In this document: one piece after another, positions 29,940-38,936 of the stretch
How the letters are laid out: every line of letters starts with the position of its first letter
Numbering within the stretch: position 1 is the stretch's first letter
Assembly: GCA_037380725.1 (NCBI GenBank)
Contig: JARRRL010000087.1
Coordinates: forward strand, 1-48,840
Direction of reading: 5' to 3'
Length of the DNA: 48,840 nt
From: JARRRL01 sp037380725
GTDB taxonomy: Bacteria; Pseudomonadota; Gammaproteobacteria; Pseudomonadales; JANQJO01
Translations under genes and position numbers: made by a program
Notes under the pieces: model-generated
The model's input: the letters and a program-made list of their open reading frames with translations, nothing else
Told to the model about the DNA's origin: nothing
Database searches by the model: none

Positions 29940-29981
29940 AAGTGTTAAGTGACAAGTGTTAAGCGGTAAATGTTAAGTGGA
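29940..29981. repeat. 14-bp tandem array, three copies, bamA-skp spacer
   Basis: AAGTGTTAAGTGAC, AAGTGTTAAGCGGT and AAATGTTAAGTGGA follow without spacing. Confidence 0.88.
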
Positions 29982-30049
29982 TATGATCGTGTTGGTGAGG
30001 CGTGCGTACGACGCGTACGAATTGAGAAGGGAAATGGAGAGCTTGGGCT

Positions 30050-30652
30050 ATGGTGAATAATCAGCGTAATACATGGTGTGTAGAGCAGAGTAGGAGAGTG
30101 ACACGAGCGCGATCCTTCGGGGTGCTGGGGGCGCGGAATGTGATCGTGCGGTTTTTGATGTTGTGTGTGCTGGCGAGCGTGAGTTCGCTGGGTGCGGCAA
30201 AAGACCTCAAAGTAGCTGTGCTGGATTATGGCGCCGCGCTGTTGCGATCAGACCGTGCTCAAAAAATGGCGGATGAAGTCAAGAAAGATTTAAAAAAAGA
30301 AGAAAAGCGCATTTTGGCTTTAGAGTCCGAATTGAAAACGATGAGTGAAAAAGCCGAGCGGGATGGACCTGTCATGTCCTCGTCTCAGAAAAATGACTTG
30401 ATGAAAGAAATTGAAGATAAAAAGCTCGATTACGGCTTTTTAATTAAGAAATTTCAAAAGCGTCAGAAAGAAGGGCGGGATGAAATTGTCAAAGCCTTAC
30501 AGCCTGATTTGGGCGGGGTGATTGAGTCCGTGGTGAAATCCGGTGGGTACGATTTGGTCTTGGAGCGTGGTGGCGTCGTTTATGTCGGTGAGGCGTACGA
30601 TATTACGGATAAAGTGGTCAAAGCGTTAAATAAAGTGCTGGATAAAAAATGA
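30050..30652 (+). CDS. skp: Periplasmic chaperone Skp/OmpH family
   Basis: 200 residues. Skp holds unfolded outer-membrane proteins in the periplasm for BamA. The N-terminal region has a long basic stretch and a hydrophobic core VIVRFLMLCVLASVSSLG before a likely cleavage at AAKDLKVAVLDYG. The middle is a long charged coiled coil (KKDLKKEEKRILALESELKTMSEKAE), as in the jellyfish-like Skp tentacles. ATG 30050 has GGAGAG 9-12 nt upstream. Located between bamA and lpxD as usual. Confidence 0.9.
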   Translation: MVNNQRNTWCVEQSRRVTRARSFGVLGARNVIVRFLMLCVLASVSSLGAAKDLKVAVLDYGAALLRSDRAQKMADEVKKDLKKEEKRILALESELKTMSEKAERDGPVMSSSQKNDLMKEIEDKKLDYGFLIKKFQKRQKEGRDEIVKALQPDLGGVIESVVKSGGYDLVLERGGVVYVGEAYDITDKVVKALNKVLDKK

Positions 30653-30723
30653 ACGTGATCACCTTGGACGTGTGGAGCTGAGTGGTATCGGTACGCGAAC
30701 GCAATCGGGTAGAGGTGTGGTGA

Positions 30724-31809
30724 ATGACAGGCGCATCACGTAAATCGTCGGCGCAATCGGGCTTGTTTCTGAGTGAAATTGTAGAGCGACTGCGTGCGCG
30801 CCTGTGGCGGGAAGGCCAGGATCTCCATGCTCGACGCAGCATTTCGACTGCTCTGGGTGAAGTTCGGATTCAGCGTTTGGCAACTTTGACGAATGCGGAG
30901 GCGGACTGCCTCAGTTTTCTTGCAAATCCGCTGTATCGCTCTGCGCTGGAAACCACGCGAGCGGGCGCGGTGTTGTTGCGTGAGTCGGATGCGGCAGCGT
31001 TTCCAGGCGTGGCTATTGTGGTGCCTGATCCGTACGTGGCGTACGCGCAGGCGTCTCAGTGGTTTGTCCGCCCACGCGCTGTATATCCCTCTAATCCGAG
31101 TCCGCCTGTGGATCTTGCGCTCACACCGCTGGTGCACACAACGGCGTTGGTTGATCCTTCTGCTGTCATTGATTCAAGTGCGGTCATTGGTCCATTTGTG
31201 TCCATTGGAGCGGAAACACGTATTGGTGCTGGTGTTGTGATTGATGCGAACGTCACCTTGGGCGCGCGTTGTGTGGTGGGTGAGGGCACGCGATTGAGCG
31301 CTGGTGTGGTGTTTTATGATGACGTGCGTGTTGGCGTGCAATGTTGTGTGCACAGTGGCGCGGTGCTGGGAGCAGATGGTTTTGGGTTCGCGCGGACGGC
31401 ATCGGGTTGGCTTAAAATCGCTCAGTTAGGTGGTGTTTATATTGGTGACCGCGTTGAGATTGGTGCGAATACATGCATCGATCGTGGCGCTTTAGATGAC
31501 ACCGTAATCGAAAGTGGTGTGATCATCGATAATCATGTTCAAGTGGCGCACAATTGTCACATTGGTGAAAATACGGCTATTGCTGGCTGCGTCGGTATTG
31601 CAGGTAGCACGCGAGTTGGGGCAAATTGCACTTTGGCGGGCCAAGCTGGTTTGGCTGGACATATCGAGTTGGCGTCGGGCACACACGTTGGTATGCAGGC
31701 GCAGGTGACGCGTTCGATTGAGCGCCCTGGTCAGTACGCCTCTGGAACAGGCTTGTGGCCTCAGAAAAAATGGCGTCGACTGGTTGCGCGTTGGCGACGC
31801 GCTTTGTGA
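30724..31809 (+). CDS. lpxD: UDP-3-O-acylglucosamine N-acyltransferase
   Basis: 361 residues. LpxD adds the second, N-linked hydroxy-acyl chain in lipid A synthesis. The N-terminal uridine-binding domain (around AEADCLSFLANPLYRSAL) precedes a left-handed beta-helix of hexapeptide repeats (VIGPFVSIGAETRIGAGVVIDANV) and the catalytic histidine region HNCHIGENTAIAGCVGIAGS. The end WPQKKWRRLVARWRRAL is the usual C-terminal helix. GAGG about 8 nt before the ATG. Complete. Confidence 0.95.
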   Translation: MTGASRKSSAQSGLFLSEIVERLRARLWREGQDLHARRSISTALGEVRIQRLATLTNAEADCLSFLANPLYRSALETTRAGAVLLRESDAAAFPGVAIVVPDPYVAYAQASQWFVRPRAVYPSNPSPPVDLALTPLVHTTALVDPSAVIDSSAVIGPFVSIGAETRIGAGVVIDANVTLGARCVVGEGTRLSAGVVFYDDVRVGVQCCVHSGAVLGADGFGFARTASGWLKIAQLGGVYIGDRVEIGANTCIDRGALDDTVIESGVIIDNHVQVAHNCHIGENTAIAGCVGIAGSTRVGANCTLAGQAGLAGHIELASGTHVGMQAQVTRSIERPGQYASGTGLWPQKKWRRLVARWRRAL

Positions 31810-32182
31810 TTGTCGTATTAAATACGTTGTGCGGCGTAAGATTGAAATGCATGGTTTTTCAAACAGGTGACAGGCTTTCTTGAGAAGGCTATATTATAGC
31901 TCGTTTCTAACGGGGCTCCTCACTCTATTTTAACAACTGTTTTAACAATGACGTTTCGGCAACTATGGTGCTTAAGAAACAATGGTGTTTAAGAAACGAT
32001 GGTGTTTAAGAAACAAAGGTGTTAACGGTGTTGGATAACGTGTTTTGAGTTGAGTAGCCTGTACATTTATTCTTCGTGGATCGCGTGTTGTTTGTTTTGG
32101 GCGAGTGCGCCCATTCGAGAGGTGGACGCGTTCCGTATTATTTTCACTGCAACTGCACTAATTGTGTTGAGGCGGGTTTTGC
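31810..32182. other. lpxD-fabZ spacer, 373 bp, no gene
   Basis: Holds the 17-bp tandem array listed separately and AT-rich sequence. In most relatives these genes are nearly contiguous, so the spacer is unusually long. No convincing promoter or terminator was identified. Confidence 0.65.
31964..32014. repeat. 17-bp tandem array, three copies
   Basis: TATGGTGCTTAAGAAAC, AATGGTGTTTAAGAAAC and GATGGTGTTTAAGAAAC follow without spacing; a fourth, degenerate start (AAAGGTGTTAACG) follows to about 32028. Confidence 0.92.
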
Positions 32183-32487
32183 ATGTTGGATGTAAACGAC
32201 ATTAAAGAAATGTTACCTCACCGATATCCTTTTCTTTTGGTGGATCGGGTTGTGGCCTTAGAGGTGGATTATTCGATTGAAGCTGTCAAAAATGTCAGCA
32301 TCAATGAACCATTTTTTACGGGACATTTTCCAAGTCATGCTGTTATGCCTGGGGTTTTGGTCAACTCAGGCTGTTTGCTAAAAAAGTGAACAAAAAACGG
32401 CTTATCTGGATTTTTGAGTGTCGTGCTGAGGTCGAAGGTGAATTGGCCGTTGAAGCCGAGTTGATGGTTGTTGAGAAGCCGTTGTAA
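32183..32487 (+). pseudogene. fabZ: 3-hydroxyacyl-ACP dehydratase FabZ, central part deleted
   Basis: FabZ dehydrates 3-hydroxyacyl-ACP in fatty acid synthesis. The N-terminal third is intact: IKEMLPHRYPFLLVDRV and FFTGHFPSHAVMPGVL with the catalytic His. The frame then slides into NSGCLLKK and a stop at 32387. In another frame the C-terminal third is intact: GQLRLFAKK...RLIWIFECRAEVEGELAVEAELMVV, ending at 32487. About 50 residues are missing between PGVL and the PGDQL position, including the catalytic Glu helix. The junction is near 32360 and has no extra bases. FabZ is normally essential, so a sequence or assembly error is likely unless another copy exists. Confidence 0.85.
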
Positions 32488-32555
32488 CGCTTTGCGCGTT
32501 AATGTGACCGTTTCTTGTTGCTCTGTCCCTTGTTCAGTTTGTTTCGGAGTCCCAT

Positions 32556-33338
32556 TTGATTCACGCCACCGCCATTATTGATGCTCGAGCTGAGTTAGCT
32601 GAAGATGTTTCGGTTGGACCTTATACTGTGGTGGGTCCGGACGTTACGGTAGACAGTGGATGCCAGATTGGTCCGCATGTGGTGTTAAATGGACCGACTC
32701 ATCTGGGTAAACGCAATCGGATTTTTCAATTCGCGTCGGTGGGGGAGGCCTGTCAGGATAAAAAATACAAAGGGGAGCCCACCACCTTGGTCATGGGTGA
32801 TGACAACGTGGTGCGTGAATACGTCACGCTGCAACGTGGTACGGTGCAAGATCGAGCGGAAACCACGATTGGTGATCGTAATTTATTTATGGCTTATGTG
32901 CACGTTGGGCACGATTGCGTGGTGGGTCACGACACGGTGTTCGCCAATAATGCTACCTTGGCGGGACATGTGCACATTGGGAATGGCGTTATTTTGGGAG
33001 GATTTACAGCGGTTCATCAATATTGTCGTTTGGGGCATTATTGCATGACAGCCATGTGTACGGCTGTAAATCGAGATGTGCCTGCGTTTGTGATGGCACA
33101 GGGTAATTTGGCTCGTGCGCGAGGCATGAATGTGGAAGGCATGCGTCGCCGAGCTTATGCCGCGAGTTTGATTACGACTTTGCAAAATGCGTACAAAACT
33201 ATTTACCGCAGCGGACTGACTGTGCAGGAAGCCATTGTCAAGCTTGAGCGTTCAGAGGACCAGCCACAGGAGTTGGTGTGGCTCATTGAGAGTTTGAAGT
33301 CGAGCCAACGGGGGATTGTCCGCTGCAAGTTTAATTGA
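32556..33338 (+). CDS. lpxA: UDP-N-acetylglucosamine O-acyltransferase
   Basis: 260 residues. LpxA starts lipid A synthesis by acylating UDP-GlcNAc. Left-handed beta-helix repeats run from the N-terminus (IHATAIIDARAELAEDVSVGPYTVVG), with the catalytic His in MAYVHVGHDCVVG and the C-terminal helical domain (NVEGMRRRAYAASLITTLQNAYKTIY). The start is TTG 32556 with GGAG upstream; the codon after it gives the family start IHATAIID. The natural end SQRGIVR is reached, but the next bases already belong to lpxB, so four extra residues (CKFN) precede the stop. Confidence 0.9.
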   Translation: MIHATAIIDARAELAEDVSVGPYTVVGPDVTVDSGCQIGPHVVLNGPTHLGKRNRIFQFASVGEACQDKKYKGEPTTLVMGDDNVVREYVTLQRGTVQDRAETTIGDRNLFMAYVHVGHDCVVGHDTVFANNATLAGHVHIGNGVILGGFTAVHQYCRLGHYCMTAMCTAVNRDVPAFVMAQGNLARARGMNVEGMRRRAYAASLITTLQNAYKTIYRSGLTVQEAIVKLERSEDQPQELVWLIESLKSSQRGIVRCKFN

Positions 33339-34572
33339 AGCTCTGCGAAATCGTTTTCCTGAAGCGGAGTTTTATGGCGTGGGTGGGCCGATGATGGTGT
33401 CGGCGGGCCTGGATATGTGGTATCCCTTATCGGTTTTATCTGTTATGGGCATAACGGAGGTGCTGCGCCATTTACCCCGTTTGCTGGCCTTCCGCTCTCA
33501 GTTGGCTGAACGCATAAATGCGTTAGCGCCGACCGCGTTTATTGGTATCGATGCCCCAGATTTTAATATTGGCTTGGCCGCGAAGGTGCGTGCTTCAGGG
33601 CAACCCACCGTGCACGTGGTGAGTCCTTCTGTTTGGGCATGGCGCCGTTGGCGATTGAAAAAAATCACTAAGGCAATTGATTTAATGTTGCCCTTGTTCC
33701 CTTTTGAAGAAACTTTTTATGCCGAGCACGGCTTGTCGGCGACCTGTATTGGACATCCGCTTGCGGATCAGTTGCCGCTGGAACCGCAATCTTCGCGGGA
33801 AGCATTAGCGTCTTTTTTGGCTTTACCGCGATACGGCGTAGCGGCCTATGTAAAACCTTGTCCTTCGGATGCGTTTGAGCAGCAATGGTTGGCTGTATTA
33901 CCGGGTTCTCGGCAAGGTGAGCTGAAGTACATCGCGCCGGTTTTTATTCAAACCATGGCGGTTCTGGCGCGTAAACGGCCAAATCTGCATTTCTTGGTGC
34001 CCTGCGCTAACGCGCAGCGGGCTGAGCAGTTTTGGAAATTACTCCCCTTGCCGGGTGAACAGCCTTGGGTGAGCCGGGTACATTTTGCGGTGGGCAACAG
34101 TCGATTGGCGATGGCGGCGGCGGATGCAGTACTGGTGGCGTCTGGGACCGCAACCTTGGAAGCGATGCTTCTGAAAAAGCCCATGGTAGTGGCGTATCGT
34201 TGGCACGCGCTCACTCACGCTATTATATCTCCTTTGGTGAAAACACCCTATGTTGCTCTGCCAAATTTATTGGCGGGGCGGCGCTTGGTGCCCGAGCTCA
34301 TTCAAGAGCACTGTCAAGTGCCAGCCTTAGTGCATGCGTTGGAGCTGTATTTATCGTCGGGCTTGTCTCGGGACTCGGTGGTGAGGCCTCAACGTGAGGC
34401 TTTTGATGATATCCATCGTTCACTGCGACGTGATGCGGCCAATACGGCTGTGACTGCCATCGAGCAGTTATGTGGGCTGACCTCGTCACGGTCAGCCGTT
34501 TCTTCGGGTGTGGCGCATTATGATGTCCCGATCCTTCGGTCGTCGGTGGAAACCGCGCTTGCTGAAAAGTAA
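33316..34572 (+). pseudogene. lpxB: Lipid-A-disaccharide synthase, 5' end missing
   Basis: LpxB (GT19 family) joins UDP-diacylglucosamine and lipid X. From AASLIEALRNRFPEAEFYGVGGPMM onward the protein is full: DAPDFNIGLAAKVR, SVWAWRRWRLKKI, LPLFPFEE, GHPLADQ, LPGSRQGE, ATLEAMLLKKPMVVAYR. The conserved beginning, with the GExSGD-type motif, is absent because the sequence passes straight from the lpxA C-terminus into lpxB. The first usable start is TTG 33316 inside lpxA. A deletion of the lpxA stop, any spacer and roughly 17 lpxB codons explains this. Confidence 0.82.
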
Positions 34573-34637
34573 CGCATGGATTTGATCCGACAACTGTTTC
34601 TGTCTTGCCGTTTTAGCTAGAAGTCTAAGTCGATGAG

Positions 34638-35270
34638 ATGATCACCGCGTCTGTCACACCACACCTGTGTGGTGTGAGCGGCGTGTCTGTGCTGCCGTCA
34701 TACGGGAGACTTTTTAGCGAATTTATAAAATTGAGGCCATTGGTGGGACCAGTCCTGGCGGCGGCGGTCATTTTGGATCCGAAAAATCCGATTGACGGTT
34801 TATGCGATTCGAAGCAGTTGTCAGAAATCCGGCGCGAAGCGTTGTGTGTACAGATTAAAGCATCCGCTTTAGCGTGGGCGTTGGGCCGCGCTGAACCGGA
34901 AGAAATTGATGAGCTGAATATATTGCACGCGTCGCTGTTGGCCATGCAGCGTGCGGTTGAATCGTTAATGGTGACGCCAGATGTGGTGTTGGTAGATGGG
35001 AAATTTTCGCCGTCGTTGCAAATGGAAACCTTCGCGATTGTGAAAGGTGACGTGACGGAGCCCGAAATTTCAGCGGCGTCTATTTTGGCAAAAGTAACGC
35101 GAGATCGTGAGATGGTGGAGTACGCCAAACGGTATCCGGGGTATGGCATTGAACAGCACAAAGGCTATCCGACGCGAGCCCATCTGGAGGCATTAATTCG
35201 CTTAGGACCCACACCGGGCCATCGGCGCTCTTTTGGACCCGTGAAAGCTTTGGTGGTGGAGCAGGAGTGA
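34638..35270 (+). CDS. rnhB: Ribonuclease HII with its DEVGRG motif replaced
   Basis: 210 residues. RNase HII removes ribonucleotides from DNA. From RPLVGPVLAAAVILDP onward it is ordinary: DSKQLSEIRRE, DELNILHASLLAMQRAVE, VDGKFSP, KGDVTEPEISAASILAKVTRDREM and HKGYPTRAHLEAL. The N-terminus HLCGVSGV should be followed by DEVGRGPLVGP, which carries the first catalytic Asp and Glu. Instead 48 bases (about 34686-34733) encode SVLPSYGRLFSEFIKL, in frame. The product would lack two catalytic acids. A perfect palindrome lies just before the exchanged segment. Confidence 0.82.
   Translation: MITASVTPHLCGVSGVSVLPSYGRLFSEFIKLRPLVGPVLAAAVILDPKNPIDGLCDSKQLSEIRREALCVQIKASALAWALGRAEPEEIDELNILHASLLAMQRAVESLMVTPDVVLVDGKFSPSLQMETFAIVKGDVTEPEISAASILAKVTRDREMVEYAKRYPGYGIEQHKGYPTRAHLEALIRLGPTPGHRRSFGPVKALVVEQE
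34654..34677. repeat. Perfect 11-bp inverted repeat in the rnhB 5' end
   Basis: Arms TCACACCACAC (34654-34664) and GTGTGGTGTGA (34667-34677) with a 2-base loop. The replaced catalytic segment begins 8 bases downstream. Confidence 0.95.
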
Positions 35271-35309
35271 AAGCGCTGTTCGCGCCGAGCACAGCAAGAA
35301 TCACAAAAA

Positions 35310-35353
35310 AATAGTAAAAGAATAGTAAAAGAATAGTAAAAGAATAGTAAAAG
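35310..35353. repeat. 11-bp tandem array, four perfect copies
   Basis: AATAGTAAAAG repeated four times without spacing between rnhB and dnaE. It is the cleanest of the spacer arrays. Confidence 0.97.
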
Positions 35354-35414
35354 CAGGAGCTCAATAAGCTCAGCCTCGATCCTCAAGCCAGAAAGCGTTA
35401 ACAGCGGTGGTTGT

Positions 35415-38400
35415 ATGACGAATTTTGTACATCTCAAAGTTCATTCGGAATTTTCTCTCGTTGATGGCTTATTGCGCATCAAGCCTTTGGCGAAAGCGTT
35501 GGTAGCCCAAGGCGTCCCAGCTTTGGCGATCACCGATGACATGAATTTGTTTGCGGCGGTGAAAGTACAGCGTGCGGCGGAAAGTGCGGGTTTAAAACCC
35601 ATTTTAGGCGCGGATATATGGGTCATCATCGATGAGAAAAATGGCGCTGCACCGACGCCGATGACCTTGTTGGTGCAAAATCTCGAGGGCTATCGACAAC
35701 TGACGCGCTTAATTTCACGCGCGTATTTGTCACGCCTGCACGCGCATCGACCTTGTGTGTCGTTGGCGCAGGTGCTGGAGCATAACGAAGGGTTAATTTT
35801 ACTGAGTGGTGGGCAATACGGGGGTGTGGGGCAGTGTGTGTTGTCGGGAGATGACAACACAGCCCGAGAGCTGTGGCGACGTATACAAACGGCGTACCCT
35901 GACCGATGTTATCTTGAAGTGGCTCGCGTGGGTCGTGTGGACGAAGAGGTGTATGTGCGCCGAGTGGCTGCGCTGGCTGCGGATTGGAATGCGCCTTTGG
36001 TTGCAACGAACGACGTACGGTTTTTGGCGCCGGATGACTTTGAAGCGCATGAAGTCCGTGTGTGTATTCATCAAGGGGTCACCTTCGATGATCCGCGCCG
36101 CCAAAAGCAGTATACGGTCGAGCAGTATTTAAAAACACCGGAACAAATGGTGGATTTATTTTCTGATTTACCCGAAGCCTTGGTCAACAGTGTTGAAATT
36201 GCGCGTCGTTGCAATGTGGAAGTGCCATTAGATACGTATCATTTGCCGAATTATCCCATACCGGAATCCATGAGCATGTCGGATTTTTTCCGCTGCAAAT
36301 CGGAAGAGGGATTACGACAACGTTTGCAGGCTTTACGTGATGCGCGATTGAGTGGGGAACCGTTTGATGAGAAGCCCTATTGGTCGCGTTTGGAAGAAGA
36401 ACTGGGCATCATCATCGAGATGGGGTTTCCGGGTTATTTTCTGATCGTGATGGATTTCATTCAATGGGCAAAGCAGCACGGTGTTCCGGTGGGACCTGGG
36501 CGGGGCTCGGGGGCGGGTTCATTGGTGGCGTATGCGCTGCAAATTACGGATTTGGACCCCTTGGCGTACGATTTGCTGTTCGAACGGTTTTTAAATCCAG
36601 AGCGTGTTTCGATGCCCGATTTTGATGTTGATTTTTGCATGGACGGTCGGGATCGCGTGATTGACTACGTGGCTGACAGGTATGGGCGTGATGCGGTTTC
36701 TCAAATTATTACGTTTGGCAGTATGGCGGCTAAGGCGGTTGTGCGGGATGTGGGGCGTGTGCAAGGCAAATCGTATGGTTACGTGGATCGGATTGCAAAG
36801 ATGATTCCGTTTGAGTTGGGCATGACGCTCAGCAAAGCGCTCAGTGATGAAGAAGCATTGCGACAGCAGTACGAAAACGATGAAGAGATAAAAGAGCTGT
36901 TGGACATGGCGCTCAAGCTGGAGGGGATAACGCGTAATGTGGGTAAACACGCGGGTGGCGTTGTCATCGCCCCATCTGCACTGACCGATTTTGTGCCGCT
37001 GTATTGCGATGAGTCGGGCGGTAATTTGGTGACCCAATTTGATAAAGATGATGTGGAATCAGCGGGTTTGGTGAAGTTCGACTTTTTGGGCTTGCGCACG
37101 CTGACCATTGTGGATTGGGCGCTGAAAAATATTCAGCGGCAATTGGGGGAATCGCTGGATATTACGCGCATTCCACTGGATGATGCGCAGACCTTTTCCA
37201 TGATGCAATCGGGTAAGACGACAGCGGTGTTTCAGTTGGAATCTCGTGGGATGCAAGACCTGATTAAACGACTGAAGCCGAACTGTTTTGAAGACATCGT
37301 GGCTTTGGTGGCCTTATTTCGACCCGGTCCTTTGCAGTCGGGAATGGTGGATGATTTCATTAATCGGAAGCACGGTCGGGCGGATGTGGCGTATCCGCAT
37401 CCCAGTCTTGAGGCGATCCTGTCAAACACCTATGGTGTTATTTTGTATCAAGAACAGGTGATGCAAATTGCGCAGGTTCTCGCGGGATACACCTTGGGCG
37501 GTGCGGACATGTTGCGCCGAGCAATGGGTAAGAAAAAACCCGAGGAAATGGCTAAGCAGCGGGAAATTTTTCTGACGGGTGCCAAGAACAATAATGTGGA
37601 TGAGGCGCAGGCGAATTATATTTTCGACTTAATGGAGAAATTTGCGGGTTACGGCTTCAATAAATCCCACTCCGCTGCGTACGCGCTGATTTCTTATCAA
37701 ACCGCTTGGTTGAAAACGCATTATCCGCCGGCGTTTATGGCGGCGGTGTTGTCTTCGGATATGGATAACACAGACAAGATTGTGGTTTTTGTGGAAGAAT
37801 GCCGTGGATTGGGGTTAACCCTGGAAGCGCCGGATGTGAATCGGTCGATGTATCCGTTTACCGTCAGTGAGCATGGAACGGTTCTTTATGGTTTGGGCGC
37901 GATCAAAGGGGTCGGGGAAGGTCCGGTAAACGCGTTGGTAGCCGAGCGAGAAGCGCAGGGTCCGTTTATTGATTTATTTGATTTTTGTCGGCGCGTGAAT
38001 GGCAAAAAAGCAAACCGTCGAACCATAGAGGCTTTGATTCGCGCGGGGGCCTGCGATGTGTTTGGCCGCGATCGTGCGGTGTTGCTGGCGAGCGTGGGGG
38101 AAGCGCTGCGCCAAGGTGAGCAATCGGTGCAGCGCGCGCAATCCGGCATGATGGATATGTTCAGCTTGTTTGAGGATGAACAGTCGCTTGCTGAGCCACA
38201 TTACGTGGATGTGGCCGCGATGTCGGAGGATTAGCGATTGCGTGGTGAGCGTGACACCTTGGGCTTGTTCTTGACGGGGCATCCTGTGGCGCAGCACCGA
38301 GATTTTTTGTCTCGCTTTACCAGTTTCACCTTAAATGCCGCTCAACCCAACCGCCGGGGGCAAAAGTCTACGGTGGCAGGGCTTATTGTTGCGCTGCGCA

Positions 38401-38936
38401 CGATGAAAAACAAGCGCGGCGAACGCATGGCGTTTTTAACCTTGGATGACCAAACCGCGCGCTTAGAGGTTTCCGTGTTTTCCGATCTCTATGATCGTGC
38501 GCGACACGTGCTGCAAAAAGACGAAGTGATTATTGTGGAAGGCGAAGTGCAACACGATGATTATTCCGGCCAATTGAAAATGGTGGCGCAAAGCGTATTG
38601 AGTTTAGCGCAATCGGAGTCACAATTTGCGAAGCGCTTACGCTTGAAAATTACGGAATCAGATATCAATAAAGATATGGTTGGTTTTGTTGAGCGCTTGG
38701 AATCGTGTTTGGGTCCCTTTCGACCGCAGGCCTTGCAAGCGCAAGCGCCTGGCGAGGGAGTTCAAGTGCCCCGTGTTGAAGGTGTGCGAGCTTGTCCGGT
38801 GTGGGTGGAGTATGTGACGGCAGGGGCTGTTGGCACTTTGGAGTTGGGAGAATCGTGGCGAGTGATGGTGGCGCCGGAACTGATTCAGCAACTGCGTGCT
38901 GTCATTGCAAGCAGTGCGGTTCTGGTTGACTATTAA
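35415..38936 (+). CDS. dnaE: DNA polymerase III alpha subunit, interrupted by an in-frame TAG
   Basis: Replicative polymerase subunit, about 1173 codons in total, the usual length. The PHP domain (HLKVHSEFSLVDGLLRI), the palm with catalytic aspartates PDFDVDFCMDGRD, fingers, and the clamp-binding region near MMDMFSLF are intact. At 38232-38234 a TAG interrupts the frame between MSED and RLRGERDTLGLFLTGHP. Family members have Glu-Arg-Leu here, so one base change (GAG to TAG) accounts for it. The downstream OB-fold and tau-binding tail (QPNRRGQKSTVAGLIV onward) continue in the same frame to 38936. If real, the 939-residue product would lack the OB and tau-binding domains. Readthrough, sequencing error or true nonsense mutation cannot be told apart here. 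Confidence 0.9.

Noticed and set aside
34638..34739. Intein or group I/II intron as cause of the rnhB and dxr inserts
   Set aside because: The inserts are far too short (about 48 and 76 bases) and host codons are lost rather than only interrupted.
35310..35353. CRISPR-like repeat array
   Set aside because: Units are 11 bp and contiguous, without spacers; no cas genes are present.
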